DNA of 64,000 nt from Erysipelothrix amsterdamensis (GTDB taxonomy: Bacteria > Bacillota_I > Bacilli_A > Erysipelotrichales > Erysipelotrichaceae): NCBI RefSeq assembly GCF_940143175.1, contig NZ_OW659496.1:1550001-1614000 (forward strand), given 5' to 3'. Below, in pieces: positions 8,253 to 17,210 of the stretch (position 1 is the stretch's first letter; every line of letters starts with the position of its first letter). The position numbers and the translations under genes are program-made. The notes below the pieces were generated by a model, which worked only from the letters and a program-made list of their open reading frames with translations, ran no database searches and was not told where the DNA came from.

Positions 8253-9248
8253 TTAATAATCCAATTGTCGGTAATAACGACGAATTTCTGTAGGATGACA
8301 GTTTATTTTCTCAATATGAGCATCAATACGACGGTTAACCGCCATCATTACAAGATGACAAATGTGACCGCGATATTTTTCACTGATCCCTTTCAGTTCA
8401 TAATCTTTACTATCAATGACTTCATAGTTTGCGCATATACGCGGAATAAAATCGACAACACGTGTTGATAATGGACGAGATGTATCTTCTCCTACGAAGA
8501 TCGTTACAGGGGTGTCTCGTTCGACAATCTCAAACATACCATGGAAGAATTCAGGTGCTGTAATTGATTTTGTAGGAAGCCAATGTTGTTCTTCCCAATA
8601 ACACATTGCATAGGAGTACGTTGCACCCCATTGATTCCCTGCACCTACAAAGTAATGCATGGCATCATCGTGATGACGTTTCGCATAAGCTTCCCCAAAT
8701 GCATCGGCTTTGATTTCCACATCAACAAGTGCTTCAGGTAAGTATTGATCAAATTCTTGATACATTGCTTCATAATCATCAAAATCACCCTTACGTTGCA
8801 TTAAACGATCCATAAACATAAAGAACTTAAGTTGTTCATTCAGACCGAAAGAGATGGTGTAATCACCCAATTCCGCAAGGATTGAATTAGGTTCATCGAC
8901 GAATGCGACAATCGTACACCCAACTTCTTTTAAAACCTTAACCGCTGCCACAACCTCTTGTGTTGTCCCAGTTACAGAAGAATAAACGATAATTGAATCT
9001 TTAGTAATGTTCTTATTCCCGGTTACTAAGTATTCCGCAGCATGTTCCACATAAATTGGCAGTGAACTCATCTCTTTTACGTGATGAGCAACTTGGAGTG
9101 CAGAAGCATAAGTTCCTCCAATCCCTACAAAATAGATACCGTTATAACCTTTATCATGAATTGCATCGGCAACCTTTTCAATTTCAGGTCGAAGGGCTAA
9201 TCCCCCTTTAAAACTCGCTAATTGCTTTTCTTTATCAAATTTTAACAT
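8253..9248 (-). CDS. SIS-domain fructosamine-6-phosphate deglycase (FrlB/GfrF-like)
   Basis: A 331-residue protein with two SIS domains. The first phosphosugar-binding region is GIGGTYASALQ (about 41-51) followed by SSVTGTTQEVV. The catalytic-type segment APEFFHGMFEIVE matches the ExxHGPxE region of FrlB/GlmS-like enzymes, and the end NCHPTEIRRYYRQLDY resembles the FrlB tail. Such enzymes split a 6-phosphorylated Amadori compound into glucose-6-phosphate and an amino acid or amine. The SD is GGAG. It is the last gene after PTS subunits IIA-IIB-IIC-IID and a FrlC-like epimerase, which supports an Amadori substrate. The exact substrate, such as fructoselysine, glucoselysine or another fructosamine, cannot be decided. 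Confidence 0.82.
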   Translation of the reverse strand: MLKFDKEKQLASFKGGLALRPEIEKVADAIHDKGYNGIYFVGIGGTYASALQVAHHVKEMSSLPIYVEHAAEYLVTGNKNITKDSIIVYSSVTGTTQEVVAAVKVLKEVGCTIVAFVDEPNSILAELGDYTISFGLNEQLKFFMFMDRLMQRKGDFDDYEAMYQEFDQYLPEALVDVEIKADAFGEAYAKRHHDDAMHYFVGAGNQWGATYSYAMCYWEEQHWLPTKSITAPEFFHGMFEIVERDTPVTIFVGEDTSRPLSTRVVDFIPRICANYEVIDSKDYELKGISEKYRGHICHLVMMAVNRRIDAHIEKINCHPTEIRRYYRQLDY

Positions 9249-9257
9249 ACGTTTCTC

Positions 9258-10082
9258 CTATCCAAAGATTCCTAAATAAACACCAGCAATACCTACTACC
9301 ATCGTGCCAACAATAAGAATAAGGGGATTTACTTTTTTCTTAAGTAACCAATAATAAAGCCATGTTGTTCCTAGACCGACAAGTCCTGGCATAATACCAT
9401 CCAATATTTCTTGGAAGGGTTGTGCCGTTTCTCCGGTACCAATTTGTAAGGCCAATCCTGTATAAACCATTTCTTTCGACATACCACCAATAACCATGAT
9501 CCCTAAAATACCTGCTGCCGCAAGAACTTTATCCATCACACCACTTTGTTGCATTTTCTCAAGATAATTAAAACCAATATTGTAACCGAGATGTGCCCCA
9601 AAATAACGTGCTAAGAAAGCAGGGATGTTATAGATTAAAAAGTAAGCGATGGGTCCTAGGATATTCCCACTCATTGCAAGTGATAAACCAACACCTAATG
9701 CAATAACTCGGATACACCCTACAAAGATCGAGTCTCCAATTCCAGATAAGGGTCCCATTAACGCCGTTTTAATCGCACTAATCGCCGTTGCATCGACCTC
9801 TCCATCTTTATGTTTTTCTTCCATCGAACACACAATACCACCAACAAATGGTGCTAATTGGGGTGTAATATTAAAGAATTCAATATGACGTTGTAACGCT
9901 TCCGCATAACCTTCTTGATCATCCTTATAGATTTTTTTAAGGGTTGGATCCATCATCATGCCAAATGCAAGATGCATCTGACGTTCATAGTTCCAAGAAA
10001 ACTCCATGCCTAAACTTCCAGCATTGAAGGCCATCTTGGTAATGTCTTGTTTGGTAATTACACTGTTATTAGAAGTCATCAT
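9258..10082 (-). CDS. PTS mannose-family transporter subunit IID
   Basis: About 274 residues of the EIID(Man) family. The N-terminal part is cytosolic with MEFSWNYERQMHLAFGMM, and the mid segment GPLSGIGDSIF is typical of IID. It has C-terminal hydrophobic stretches and ends near the membrane. Together with IIC it forms the sugar channel. The start is set by GGAGG in the end of the IIC gene; two in-frame ATGs at 10082 and 10079 stand 6 and 9 bases after it, while the ATG at 10097 lies upstream of the SD. The gene overlaps the IIC gene, so the two are coupled. Confidence 0.9.
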   Translation of the reverse strand: MMTSNNSVITKQDITKMAFNAGSLGMEFSWNYERQMHLAFGMMMDPTLKKIYKDDQEGYAEALQRHIEFFNITPQLAPFVGGIVCSMEEKHKDGEVDATAISAIKTALMGPLSGIGDSIFVGCIRVIALGVGLSLAMSGNILGPIAYFLIYNIPAFLARYFGAHLGYNIGFNYLEKMQQSGVMDKVLAAAGILGIMVIGGMSKEMVYTGLALQIGTGETAQPFQEILDGIMPGLVGLGTTWLYYWLLKKKVNPLILIVGTMVVGIAGVYLGIFG

Positions 10083-10839
10083 CATCGTCCTCCACATTTA
10101 ATCCTGCCGGTGCTTGTCTAAAGCCCCCTAAGAAGTCAAATTTCTCAATTACAATAATGACACCGATAATCGCAATCCCTAATACCGGTACATTGAGATA
10201 AGCAGATAAAACAAATCCTAAGAAATAAAATGGAACAAGTTTCTTGTTTAAAATCATACGCATTAACATCGCAAATCCAAGTGCAGGAAGAAGTCCCGCA
10301 GCTGCATCCATACCGGCAATAATTTGTTCTGGTATTGCTGCAATAACATTAGACATTGCTTCAGCACCGAAGTAAAATCCAAGGCATACTAACAAGAAAC
10401 GACGAACTACTGTAATCATCCCAATACTCCAGTGTGCTGTTTTAATACCACCAACACTACCTGCCTCTGCCGATTTATCAGCAATGCGTAGGATAAAGGA
10501 ATTAACAACGTTAAAGATATTTCCAATTGCAAGTGAGATTAATGCAAGTGGCATAGCAAGCGCAATCGCTGCTTCGGTTCCAGATCCCATTGAGATTGCA
10601 AACGCTGTAGCCAGTGTCCCACCAACAATTACATCCGGTGGAATATAGGCACCAATTGACACGGCCCCCATAAAGAATAATTCTAAAGTAGCACCAATAA
10701 TAACACCTTGTTGAACATCTCCTAAGATAAGTCCAACAATGGGTCCAAGAATAATTGGGCGATTAATATACAGTGATCCCAGTTGATCCCCGAAGACACC
10801 CAATGCCGCTACTAAACCAATCAATATTGCTTGTAACAT
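10069..10839 (-). CDS. PTS mannose-family transporter subunit IIC
   Basis: A 256-residue membrane channel subunit of a mannose-family PTS. It has the conserved early segments GDQLGSLYINRPIILGPIVG and GVIIGATLELFFMG, about seven to eight hydrophobic segments and an acidic tail (EDDDDDF). It pairs with IID to move the sugar while IIB phosphorylates it. The gene lies 15 bases after the IIB gene and overlaps IID. Confidence 0.92.
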   Translation of the reverse strand: MLQAILIGLVAALGVFGDQLGSLYINRPIILGPIVGLILGDVQQGVIIGATLELFFMGAVSIGAYIPPDVIVGGTLATAFAISMGSGTEAAIALAMPLALISLAIGNIFNVVNSFILRIADKSAEAGSVGGIKTAHWSIGMITVVRRFLLVCLGFYFGAEAMSNVIAAIPEQIIAGMDAAAGLLPALGFAMLMRMILNKKLVPFYFLGFVLSAYLNVPVLGIAIIGVIIVIEKFDFLGGFRQAPAGLNVEDDDDDF

Positions 10840-10854
10840 GAATTCTTCCTCCTT

Positions 10855-11319
10855 TTATAGTTTTACTACCTGCTTTGAGTCGCTGGATAACATCCGTATT
10901 TCTACTTCTTTTCCAGCATCCATTAATTCCTTCAACAATTTCTTATCGGTTTCACTGACAAAGATGGCTTTACTGATTTGTTCATCATCACCTTCTTTTT
11001 TCGTTCCACCAAGGTTAATGGATTGAATCTGTGGACATGCTTGCGCAAGCTGATACGCAACGTCAATGGTCCGTACGACAATTAACAGCTGATACTTATC
11101 TGTAACGCCACTGTTTAATGCGTTTATTGCATCTTCAACATTCTTTATGACTAACTTAACATTGGCTGGTTTTGCCAGTTTCAATGTGGTCTTCCAAATA
11201 TCATCGGAAACGACATCATCATCTGCAATCAAGATACAGTCTGCACCCAGGGCATTGGTCCATGAGAATGCAACCTGTCCATGTAAGAGACGATGGTCAA
11301 CACGACATAATACAATCAT
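10855..11319 (-). CDS. PTS mannose-family phosphotransfer subunit IIB
   Basis: A 154-residue cytosolic EIIB(Man/Sor) domain as a separate protein. The signature RVDHRLLHGQV holds the phosphorylated His13. It receives phosphate from the IIA protein encoded just upstream and passes it to the incoming sugar. AGGAGG precedes the ATG, and nine bases separate it from the IIA stop. Length is normal for the family. Confidence 0.92.
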   Translation of the reverse strand: MIVLCRVDHRLLHGQVAFSWTNALGADCILIADDDVVSDDIWKTTLKLAKPANVKLVIKNVEDAINALNSGVTDKYQLLIVVRTIDVAYQLAQACPQIQSINLGGTKKEGDDEQISKAIFVSETDKKLLKELMDAGKEVEIRMLSSDSKQVVKL

Positions 11320-11328
11320 AAGTTCCTC

Positions 11329-11742
11329 CTAAAATTCGTCTTCGACGTCCATTCCAACAAGATCGTCATTACAATATCGTAATGACATACGACACGCTTC
11401 GATCTTTTCTATAAGTTCTTCACGCGTTATGGGGCCTTGAATTTCAACCATGATTGAAATAATAAGCGCTAGATTAACGCCGGCAATGAGATGGAAATCA
11501 CGGCTCCCCAATAACTTCATAAACTCTGTATTGACACTTCCGCCATAAATATCCGTCATGACCACCAAATCATCTTCAAGAGGGATTCCCTCGAAGCACA
11601 TCATAATTTCTTGTGTGAGATCATGATGATCAACGTAGGCAGAAATAATATGAACGGAATCCACATCTCCGACAATGGCTTTGACGGCACTGTAGAATCC
11701 TTCGGCCAGGTGTTTATGACTTGCGATAATATAGTGTTTCAT
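11329..11742 (-). CDS. PTS mannose-family phosphotransfer subunit IIA
   Basis: A 137-residue EIIA(Man) protein. The active-site His9 lies in IIASHKHLAEGF, and VVMTDIYGGSVN matches the family's second conserved block. It takes phosphate from HPr. The start follows GGGAGGG, and the preceding stop codon is immediately adjacent (TAAATG). Separate IIA and IIB genes, rather than a IIAB fusion, are typical of the fructoselysine/glucoselysine-type members. Confidence 0.9.
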   Translation of the reverse strand: MKHYIIASHKHLAEGFYSAVKAIVGDVDSVHIISAYVDHHDLTQEIMMCFEGIPLEDDLVVMTDIYGGSVNTEFMKLLGSRDFHLIAGVNLALIISIMVEIQGPITREELIEKIEACRMSLRYCNDDLVGMDVEDEF

Positions 11743-12555
11743 TTAGATCCCTCCCTGTTCTTTATATTTCGTTAAACTTTGTAAATCCGCATCACCTGGT
11801 TTTGCTTCATAACATTGTTTGGCTGTTTCCAGCGAGTAATAACCTTGATACTTATTTTGATTAAATTTTGTAAGATCTTCCTGCATGTTTCGATGTCCAT
11901 CCCCCCATGCACAATGTCCTGAATCCACAAAATGCACATGAACAATATCTTCTTTAAAAACATTAAAGTAATCATCAATTGTTTCTTCAGCCTGGGTCAT
12001 TGCCCCAAGGTCCAGACAAATTTTTAAGTTTTCACACGCCACGGCATCTTGATATGCTTTCAAATCTTGAACAGTATTCACCAAGCGTGATTCATAAGGC
12101 TGTAATGCCTCAATGGCAAGAAGAATTCCTTTCGCTTGCGCATGAATACACAATCTTCGCATCATTGCGACACTGCGTTGATAGGCAGCTTCAAGGGGTT
12201 CGTCATAAAATGCCCAACCACTTGTTACCACCACCAGATTCGCAGCGACTGTATGTGCAATATCAATCATATTACGGAAGTAAGCATACACACGATTTTG
12301 TTGTTCAAGTGATCCTGTCGCCATGTTATGGGGCTTAGGATTTGTCTGTTCTGGACAGATTGCGATAATCTGTAACCCAAAATGTTCTGCATGGGTTTTA
12401 AGTGCAAAAGAATCATCATACTGTTGGTAATCCACAAAGAAATGATGTGGACTGGTCCATATCTCACATGCATCAAAACCTAAACTTGAAATGGTTTTAA
12501 AAAATGTATTTAAACTATAATATCGATAGTGACTGTTCATTGCTGATAGTTTCAA
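11743..12555 (-). CDS. TIM-barrel sugar epimerase/isomerase, FrlC-like
   Basis: A 270-residue xylose-isomerase-like TIM-barrel protein. Likely metal ligands are the Glu in LLAIEALQPYES, the Asp in KICLDLGAM, the His in VHFVDSGH and the Glu in YYSLETAK, in the expected order. FrlC interconverts fructoselysine and psicoselysine, and the early part (LGFDACEIWTSPHHFF) resembles it. The start is a TTG at 12555 that overlaps the stop TGA of the regulator gene (TTGA). An ATG five codons in has no SD. Placed between regulator and PTS genes, it probably acts on the phosphorylated or free fructosamine. The substrate is inferred. Confidence 0.75.
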   Translation of the reverse strand: MKLSAMNSHYRYYSLNTFFKTISSLGFDACEIWTSPHHFFVDYQQYDDSFALKTHAEHFGLQIIAICPEQTNPKPHNMATGSLEQQNRVYAYFRNMIDIAHTVAANLVVVTSGWAFYDEPLEAAYQRSVAMMRRLCIHAQAKGILLAIEALQPYESRLVNTVQDLKAYQDAVACENLKICLDLGAMTQAEETIDDYFNVFKEDIVHVHFVDSGHCAWGDGHRNMQEDLTKFNQNKYQGYYSLETAKQCYEAKPGDADLQSLTKYKEQGGI

Positions 12556-15254
12556 AATGAATCATCCTCTCCATGCTCTCGATTTTTATCATTTTCAATA
12601 TAGTCATAAAGGAGTGCAATCTCCGATACCGGCAACATGACATTATAATGTTCGAGCATAGGGCCAAAACTATCATTCACATCACGAATAAAGGCTTGAT
12701 GATCTTTCTCAAAGCGCTTCACGTCCTTATAGTCGTCAATAGCTGTTTTGGTTACCAGTCGTTCAATTAAGAAGCAGACATGAATATAAATACCAATAAT
12801 CGTCTTACTCTGGAATGTCTTTTGCATCTTGCGTTCTAAATGAGATGTGGAATCACTGACAAAGTTCAAAAGTTTGTTTGCATTTAGAATCGTTAGATTC
12901 TGCATCACATTTTGAAGTGAAAAGTTTTTAAGCAGATTCCGGTTAAACACTTCAATCTCATCTGCATCCAGATAATCTTCCAAGGCCTTATCCACAATGG
13001 AAATATCTTTAAAACTGACAATATCCTCCAAACTTACACTGCGAATCGAATCCAGCGGTAATGAGTGTGGTTTCACCATCAACATCACTTCAAACTTATC
13101 AAATAAGGGATCCTTTAAGCCATTTGTTAATAATTCTTTAAAGTCATACCGAATAAAACGAAGATCAATGGATTTAGGCAAGGACTGTTTAAAGAGGTTA
13201 ACCATCCGATCTGCAACGGATACCCCTGCATCACTCACAAAGACCATGGCTTTTGTTTTCTCTGCACGATTCAAGATTTTATACTTGGTAACGGCTTGCT
13301 TCGAAGCTTTCGCTAAGATTTCTTCCAGTGGATATTCTTGACGAACCATTGAACCAATATGCAAGGCAATTGCCGTTGAACTGTTATTAATGACACCAAC
13401 ATTTAAATCTTTGAGAATGCGATCCCCAATTAATTCCAACGATCCCATATCGACCAGTAAAATCAAATTCTTATAATACGGATTTAAGGCGATATAGTCA
13501 TTCACCTTCATAATGATTTCTTCACTGCTACTATCCAGTGGCATATCAAAGGCATCAAAAATATGTTCCTCTAACAACTGATTGGCAGCATCCGCAATAC
13601 TGCTTGCCGTCGAGTATCCATGCGATACAATTACGGCCGCCGTATCTTTGTGTTTAATGTTGTCGTTATAGAAATAAATATTTAGGATTAGAAAGATTAG
13701 ATTAAAATCATTAAGATTTAACTCTAAAGCTTGGTAGATCATCTTTGAAATCTCATTTGAAATCATGAAAATGTCATACATTTCTTCTTTTAAGAACTCT
13801 AATAAAGCATTGATATCGTTACGATGTTTATACGTCCACCGATCAAGTTTTATTTTTTCATGTGATGTTGACAACAAAACCCGTGATAAGACAAAACTGC
13901 AATTGCTGGGAATGTTGATTTTGTTTTTTTGTTTCACATCTTCAAGCACATCATCAATAATTTTCTCAAGTCCATATACTTTTTGAAGGCTATACGATTG
14001 ATCAAAAATCATCAAATCATAATAATTACGCATCGACTCAAAATCTTGTGCTAACATCTCACGATACGATAGTTGATTGCTTTGGAAACCGTTAAACGCT
14101 TTTAAGATGTTTTTAAATAAATGCACGATCTTATCCGTTGATTCATGAATGACATACGTATCAATTTCAATAAGCTGCTTCATATCTTGTTCATTTGAGA
14201 TGGTGTAGTTCAATTTATCTTCTGGTAAATGATATAAGTGACAATGCATGACACCTTGTTGCGCTGATTCAAGGGCTGTTGCACAGATGCGCGTGATGCA
14301 TTTTTTTAACTCATGAATGTCTTCATCAAATTTGAGTTGAAGCAACGCTTCCAACAGTTTGTATGAAATAAAGATTTTTAAGCCAAGTTTTTGTTGTTCT
14401 TGCTTAAAGAATTTCAGGATGAAGTGTTCTTTTTCCTGAGTTCCACGTTGATCAAAGTGCGGAATCTTGCATATAATTGGAAGACTTTGAAGTAATGAAT
14501 AATCAAAGGCATCTTCGGGATTATAAGAAGTTCCAAAAACCAAGCGGCAATGGACCTTCACAACCTTGCGGTCTTTGGTGTAATAACCATCTTTAATAAC
14601 ATTGGATACTTGATATTGGATGTCTGGACGCATTCGATCTGCATGTTCAAGATAGAGCACACCAATTTCTTTCTGTTCCAACAAACCACTTTGTGTTTCA
14701 TCCCCAAAAAGCAAACGTTCATAATCACATTGTGGATCAATAAATTTTAGATGATAGACGCTTTGTCCTGTTTGAATTAAGTCATGCTCCACACAAAATT
14801 TATGAATCATACGCGATAAATACGTCTTACCACTTCCGCGCTTTCCAAACAATACAATCGGTAATCCACGGCCTGGATAAAGCAGGGCTGACTTAATTTG
14901 TTGAACGATGTGACTTAACGATCCATCAAAACCAATTAAATCTTGGAAGGAATCATACCCTTCCGAACTTTGTATTTCATCCATGAGTGCTTTAACACTT
15001 AAATACTCACGCGATACATTTTGAACACGATAGCGCTTCTCAAATTCGTGTTTATCAAAGTAATACACCGGTCGTGACGATACCTTAATCAAAAGCCCCT
15101 CATGAAACAATTCATTTAAGTATTGCGATACTAAGGAACGGCTTAAGTGTAACGATTCTGAAATCACTGCGGTTGTGAGTAAGGAAAAGTCATGATCGAG
15201 TAGAATTTGTGTTTCGAAAACAAGATACTGATAAATTTGTTCTTTTGTATTCAT
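12552..15254 (-). CDS. LevR-like PRD/AAA+ PTS regulator, first gene of the operon
   Basis: A 900-residue regulator. Order: N-terminal helix-turn-helix (1-75), AAA+ domain (about 100-340; Walker A GKRGSGKT at 137-144, Walker-B-like VLYLEHADRM), a first PRD, an EIIA(Man)-like domain with His in VSHGYSTASS, an EIIB-like domain, and a C-terminal PRD. Such proteins are switched by PTS phosphorylation. Two oddities stand out. The sigma-54 contact loop GAFTGA is replaced by GDETQSGLL, and the EIIB-like loop FVSDAGVSVAD lacks the usual Cys. The start at 15254 has AAGGAG seven bases upstream; the frame upstream is open but lacks an SD. It heads the operon, so it probably controls itself as well as the PTS. 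Confidence 0.85.
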   Translation of the reverse strand: MNTKEQIYQYLVFETQILLDHDFSLLTTAVISESLHLSRSLVSQYLNELFHEGLLIKVSSRPVYYFDKHEFEKRYRVQNVSREYLSVKALMDEIQSSEGYDSFQDLIGFDGSLSHIVQQIKSALLYPGRGLPIVLFGKRGSGKTYLSRMIHKFCVEHDLIQTGQSVYHLKFIDPQCDYERLLFGDETQSGLLEQKEIGVLYLEHADRMRPDIQYQVSNVIKDGYYTKDRKVVKVHCRLVFGTSYNPEDAFDYSLLQSLPIICKIPHFDQRGTQEKEHFILKFFKQEQQKLGLKIFISYKLLEALLQLKFDEDIHELKKCITRICATALESAQQGVMHCHLYHLPEDKLNYTISNEQDMKQLIEIDTYVIHESTDKIVHLFKNILKAFNGFQSNQLSYREMLAQDFESMRNYYDLMIFDQSYSLQKVYGLEKIIDDVLEDVKQKNKINIPSNCSFVLSRVLLSTSHEKIKLDRWTYKHRNDINALLEFLKEEMYDIFMISNEISKMIYQALELNLNDFNLIFLILNIYFYNDNIKHKDTAAVIVSHGYSTASSIADAANQLLEEHIFDAFDMPLDSSSEEIIMKVNDYIALNPYYKNLILLVDMGSLELIGDRILKDLNVGVINNSSTAIALHIGSMVRQEYPLEEILAKASKQAVTKYKILNRAEKTKAMVFVSDAGVSVADRMVNLFKQSLPKSIDLRFIRYDFKELLTNGLKDPLFDKFEVMLMVKPHSLPLDSIRSVSLEDIVSFKDISIVDKALEDYLDADEIEVFNRNLLKNFSLQNVMQNLTILNANKLLNFVSDSTSHLERKMQKTFQSKTIIGIYIHVCFLIERLVTKTAIDDYKDVKRFEKDHQAFIRDVNDSFGPMLEHYNVMLPVSEIALLYDYIENDKNREHGEDDSF

Positions 15255-15384
15255 AGATACTCCTTCTTTTTCAATGGTGACTTTAACTGTCTCTATTGTA
15301 CGAAGGGGATGAGATTTCGTCTTTAGTTTCATCATTCTTCGACAAAAACACTTAAAATCCACCAATTTCTAACACTGAACGATA

Positions 15385-15438
15385 CTTTCGACACTTAATT
15401 ATCAGTTATAAGCGATATTGTGGGGATACTGTCGAAAG
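15385..15438. promoter_or_regulatory. Inverted repeat upstream of the LevR-like operon
   Basis: CTTTCGACA (15385-15393) and its exact reverse complement TGTCGAAAG (15430-15438) are 36 bases apart, about four helical turns between centres, 131 bases upstream of the regulator start. Minus-strand TATAAC/GATAAT -10-like boxes lie between them. No sigma-54 -24/-12 element (GG and GC ten apart in the right context) was found. It is a candidate operator. Confidence 0.45.
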
Positions 15439-15557
15439 ACGCGTTGATACCCTAAGATTACCACACAGCCAATTCAAATCGAACGATTCCATAAATGTCT
15501 CATCATATGCTCATTTACCGCTCATCACATAAAGACACACATTTCTTTCACTTTTTA

Positions 15558-15586
15558 TTGACAGCGGTTACACCACGTGCTAATAT
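15558..15586 (+). promoter_or_regulatory. Promoter of the glucose-family PTS gene
   Basis: TTGACA (15558-15563), a 17-base spacer and TAATAT (15581-15586) form a near-consensus vegetative promoter. Transcription would start near 15593, just before the antiterminator RNA site. TTGACAGCGGTTACA across the -35 is one base from the cre consensus, so CcpA control is possible. Confidence 0.8.
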
Positions 15587-15600
15587 GTGCTTGTAAGATA

Positions 15601-15665
15601 GGATTGTTACTGAAGAAGGCAAGACCTACAAATATGGCGATACGCTATTTTTGTAGGTCTTTTTA
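15601..15665 (+). promoter_or_regulatory. RAT antiterminator site with overlapping terminator
   Basis: The leader begins with a ribonucleic antiterminator sequence, GGATTGTTACTG ... GGCAAGACC (15601-15626), the binding site of BglG/LicT/GlcT proteins. Its last bases (AAGACC) are also the first bases of a terminator stem, AAGACCTACAAA pairing with TTTGTAGGTCTT (about 15621-15661) followed by T-rich sequence. The two structures exclude each other: bound antiterminator protein allows reading into the PTS gene. The matching antiterminator is encoded at 17196-18044. Confidence 0.88.
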
Positions 15666-15716
15666 TATCTTCACGTAACAATTTCTAAATCATATAGAAA
15701 AGGAGAAGTGACTTAT

Positions 15717-17153
15717 ATGATGAAACATTTACAGAAATTAGGCCGTGCCTTAATGCTTCCAGTAGCGGTATTACCGGCTGCAAGTTTATTAATGGGTATT
15801 GGTTATTGGATTGACCCTGTTGGATGGGGAGCTAACAGTGTTCTTGCCGCTTTCTTAATTGGATCGGGTAAAGCAATCATTGATAAACTTCCGATTATCT
15901 TTGCGGTCGGGATTGCTTATGGATTATCAAATGATAAAGATGGGGCTGCTTCCTTAAGTGGACTCGTTGGTTTCTTAATGATTACCACATTACTCTCTGT
16001 GGGATCTGTAGCAAACTTAAAAGGAATTGCACCTGAAGCTGTGAATGCAGCATTTGGGAAAATTGATAATGCCTTTATTGGTATTATTTCTGGGGTAGTT
16101 GGTGCATTAATGTACAACAAATTTTCCAAAACAGAACTCCCAACCGCACTCGCATTCTTTAGTGGTAAACGCTTGGCACCAATTATGACTGCAGTTGTGA
16201 TGATGCCAATCTCCATTGCATTACTTTATATCTGGCCAATCGTCTATGGTGGACTTGTATCCTTTGGTACCGCAATCTCATCCATGGGTCCTCTGGGAGC
16301 AGGTTTATTTGGGTTCTTCAACCGTCTCTTAATCCCTACAGGATTACACCACGCTTTAAACTCCGTATTTTGGTTTGATACGATTGGTATTAATGACATT
16401 GGAAATTTCTGGGGTGGTACCGGTGTTAAAGGAATTACCGGAATGTATCAAGCTGGATTCTTCCCAGTTATGATGTTTGGACTCTGTGGTGCTGGTCTTG
16501 CAATGTATCAATCGGCAAAACCTGAAAATAAAAAAGTTGTGGGATCACTCATGCTTGCAGCTGGATTCTCAGCATTCTTTACTGGGGTAACAGAACCGAT
16601 TGAATTCTCATTTATGTTCGTAGCTCCAGCATTATACTTAGTACACGCAATCCTAACAGGACTTTCATTATTTATTGTTTCATCCTTTGGATGGACAGCA
16701 GGATTTGGATTTAGTGCTGGATTTGTTGACTTATTCTTAAGCTCACGTCTACCACTTGCAAACAAACCTTATATGATTGTTGTATTCGGTGTTGTATACT
16801 TTGTAATCTACTACGTACTCTTCCGTTTCTTGATCGTTAAGTTTAATATTAAAACTCCTGGACGTGAAGAAGTATTGCTAGATGATACAATTCTCGCTGC
16901 ATCAGACAGCAAATTTGCACATCAAGCAGAAATTATTCTTAATGCGCTTGGTGGTAAAGAAAATGTTAAGAGCGTTGACTACTGTACAACACGCCTTCGT
17001 CTTGAATTATTTGAAACTGAAAATATTGACGAAAAAGCAATTAAAGGAACTGGTGCAGCAGGTATCGTAAGACCTGGTGGAAGCAGTCTTCAAGTTATTG
17101 TAGGTACAAACGTACAATTTGTAGCCGATGAATTCAAAAACTTAATCAAATAA
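15717..17153 (+). CDS. ptsG: PTS glucose-family transporter EIICB
   Basis: About 478 residues: a ten-span EIIC channel domain (to about 385) that starts LQKLGRALMLPVAVLPAA and contains GVTEPIEF, then a linker and a C-terminal EIIB domain with the phosphorylated Cys in VDYCTTRLRLEL. There is no fused EIIA, so a separate EIIA(Glc) is needed. The ATG at 15717 has AGGAGAAG upstream; a GTG at 15708 is too close to the SD. The substrate is probably glucose or a related sugar; the RAT leader and GlcT-type neighbour agree. It is monocistronic between its attenuator and a bidirectional terminator. Confidence 0.88.
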   Translation: MMKHLQKLGRALMLPVAVLPAASLLMGIGYWIDPVGWGANSVLAAFLIGSGKAIIDKLPIIFAVGIAYGLSNDKDGAASLSGLVGFLMITTLLSVGSVANLKGIAPEAVNAAFGKIDNAFIGIISGVVGALMYNKFSKTELPTALAFFSGKRLAPIMTAVVMMPISIALLYIWPIVYGGLVSFGTAISSMGPLGAGLFGFFNRLLIPTGLHHALNSVFWFDTIGINDIGNFWGGTGVKGITGMYQAGFFPVMMFGLCGAGLAMYQSAKPENKKVVGSLMLAAGFSAFFTGVTEPIEFSFMFVAPALYLVHAILTGLSLFIVSSFGWTAGFGFSAGFVDLFLSSRLPLANKPYMIVVFGVVYFVIYYVLFRFLIVKFNIKTPGREEVLLDDTILAASDSKFAHQAEIILNALGGKENVKSVDYCTTRLRLELFETENIDEKAIKGTGAAGIVRPGGSSLQVIVGTNVQFVADEFKNLIK

Positions 17154-17179
17154 TCGTACACGTATTATCCTACTCTATA

Positions 17180-17210
17180 AAAAAAACCGGTATGGCTACC
17201 GGTTTTTTTC
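17180..17210. terminator. Bidirectional terminator between ptsG and the antiterminator gene
   Basis: AAAAAAACCGGTA and TACCGGTTTTTTT form a strong stem with A/T runs on both sides. It serves both convergent genes and overlaps the last codons of the antiterminator gene (K-N-R-stop). Confidence 0.9.

Noticed and set aside
12552-15365. 937-residue version of the LevR-like regulator
   Set aside because: The upstream start has no SD; ATG 15254 has AAGGAG at good distance.
15255-15540. Sigma-54 promoter for the LevR-like operon
   Set aside because: No GG-N10-GC element in either orientation at a sensible place; the regulator also lacks GAFTGA.
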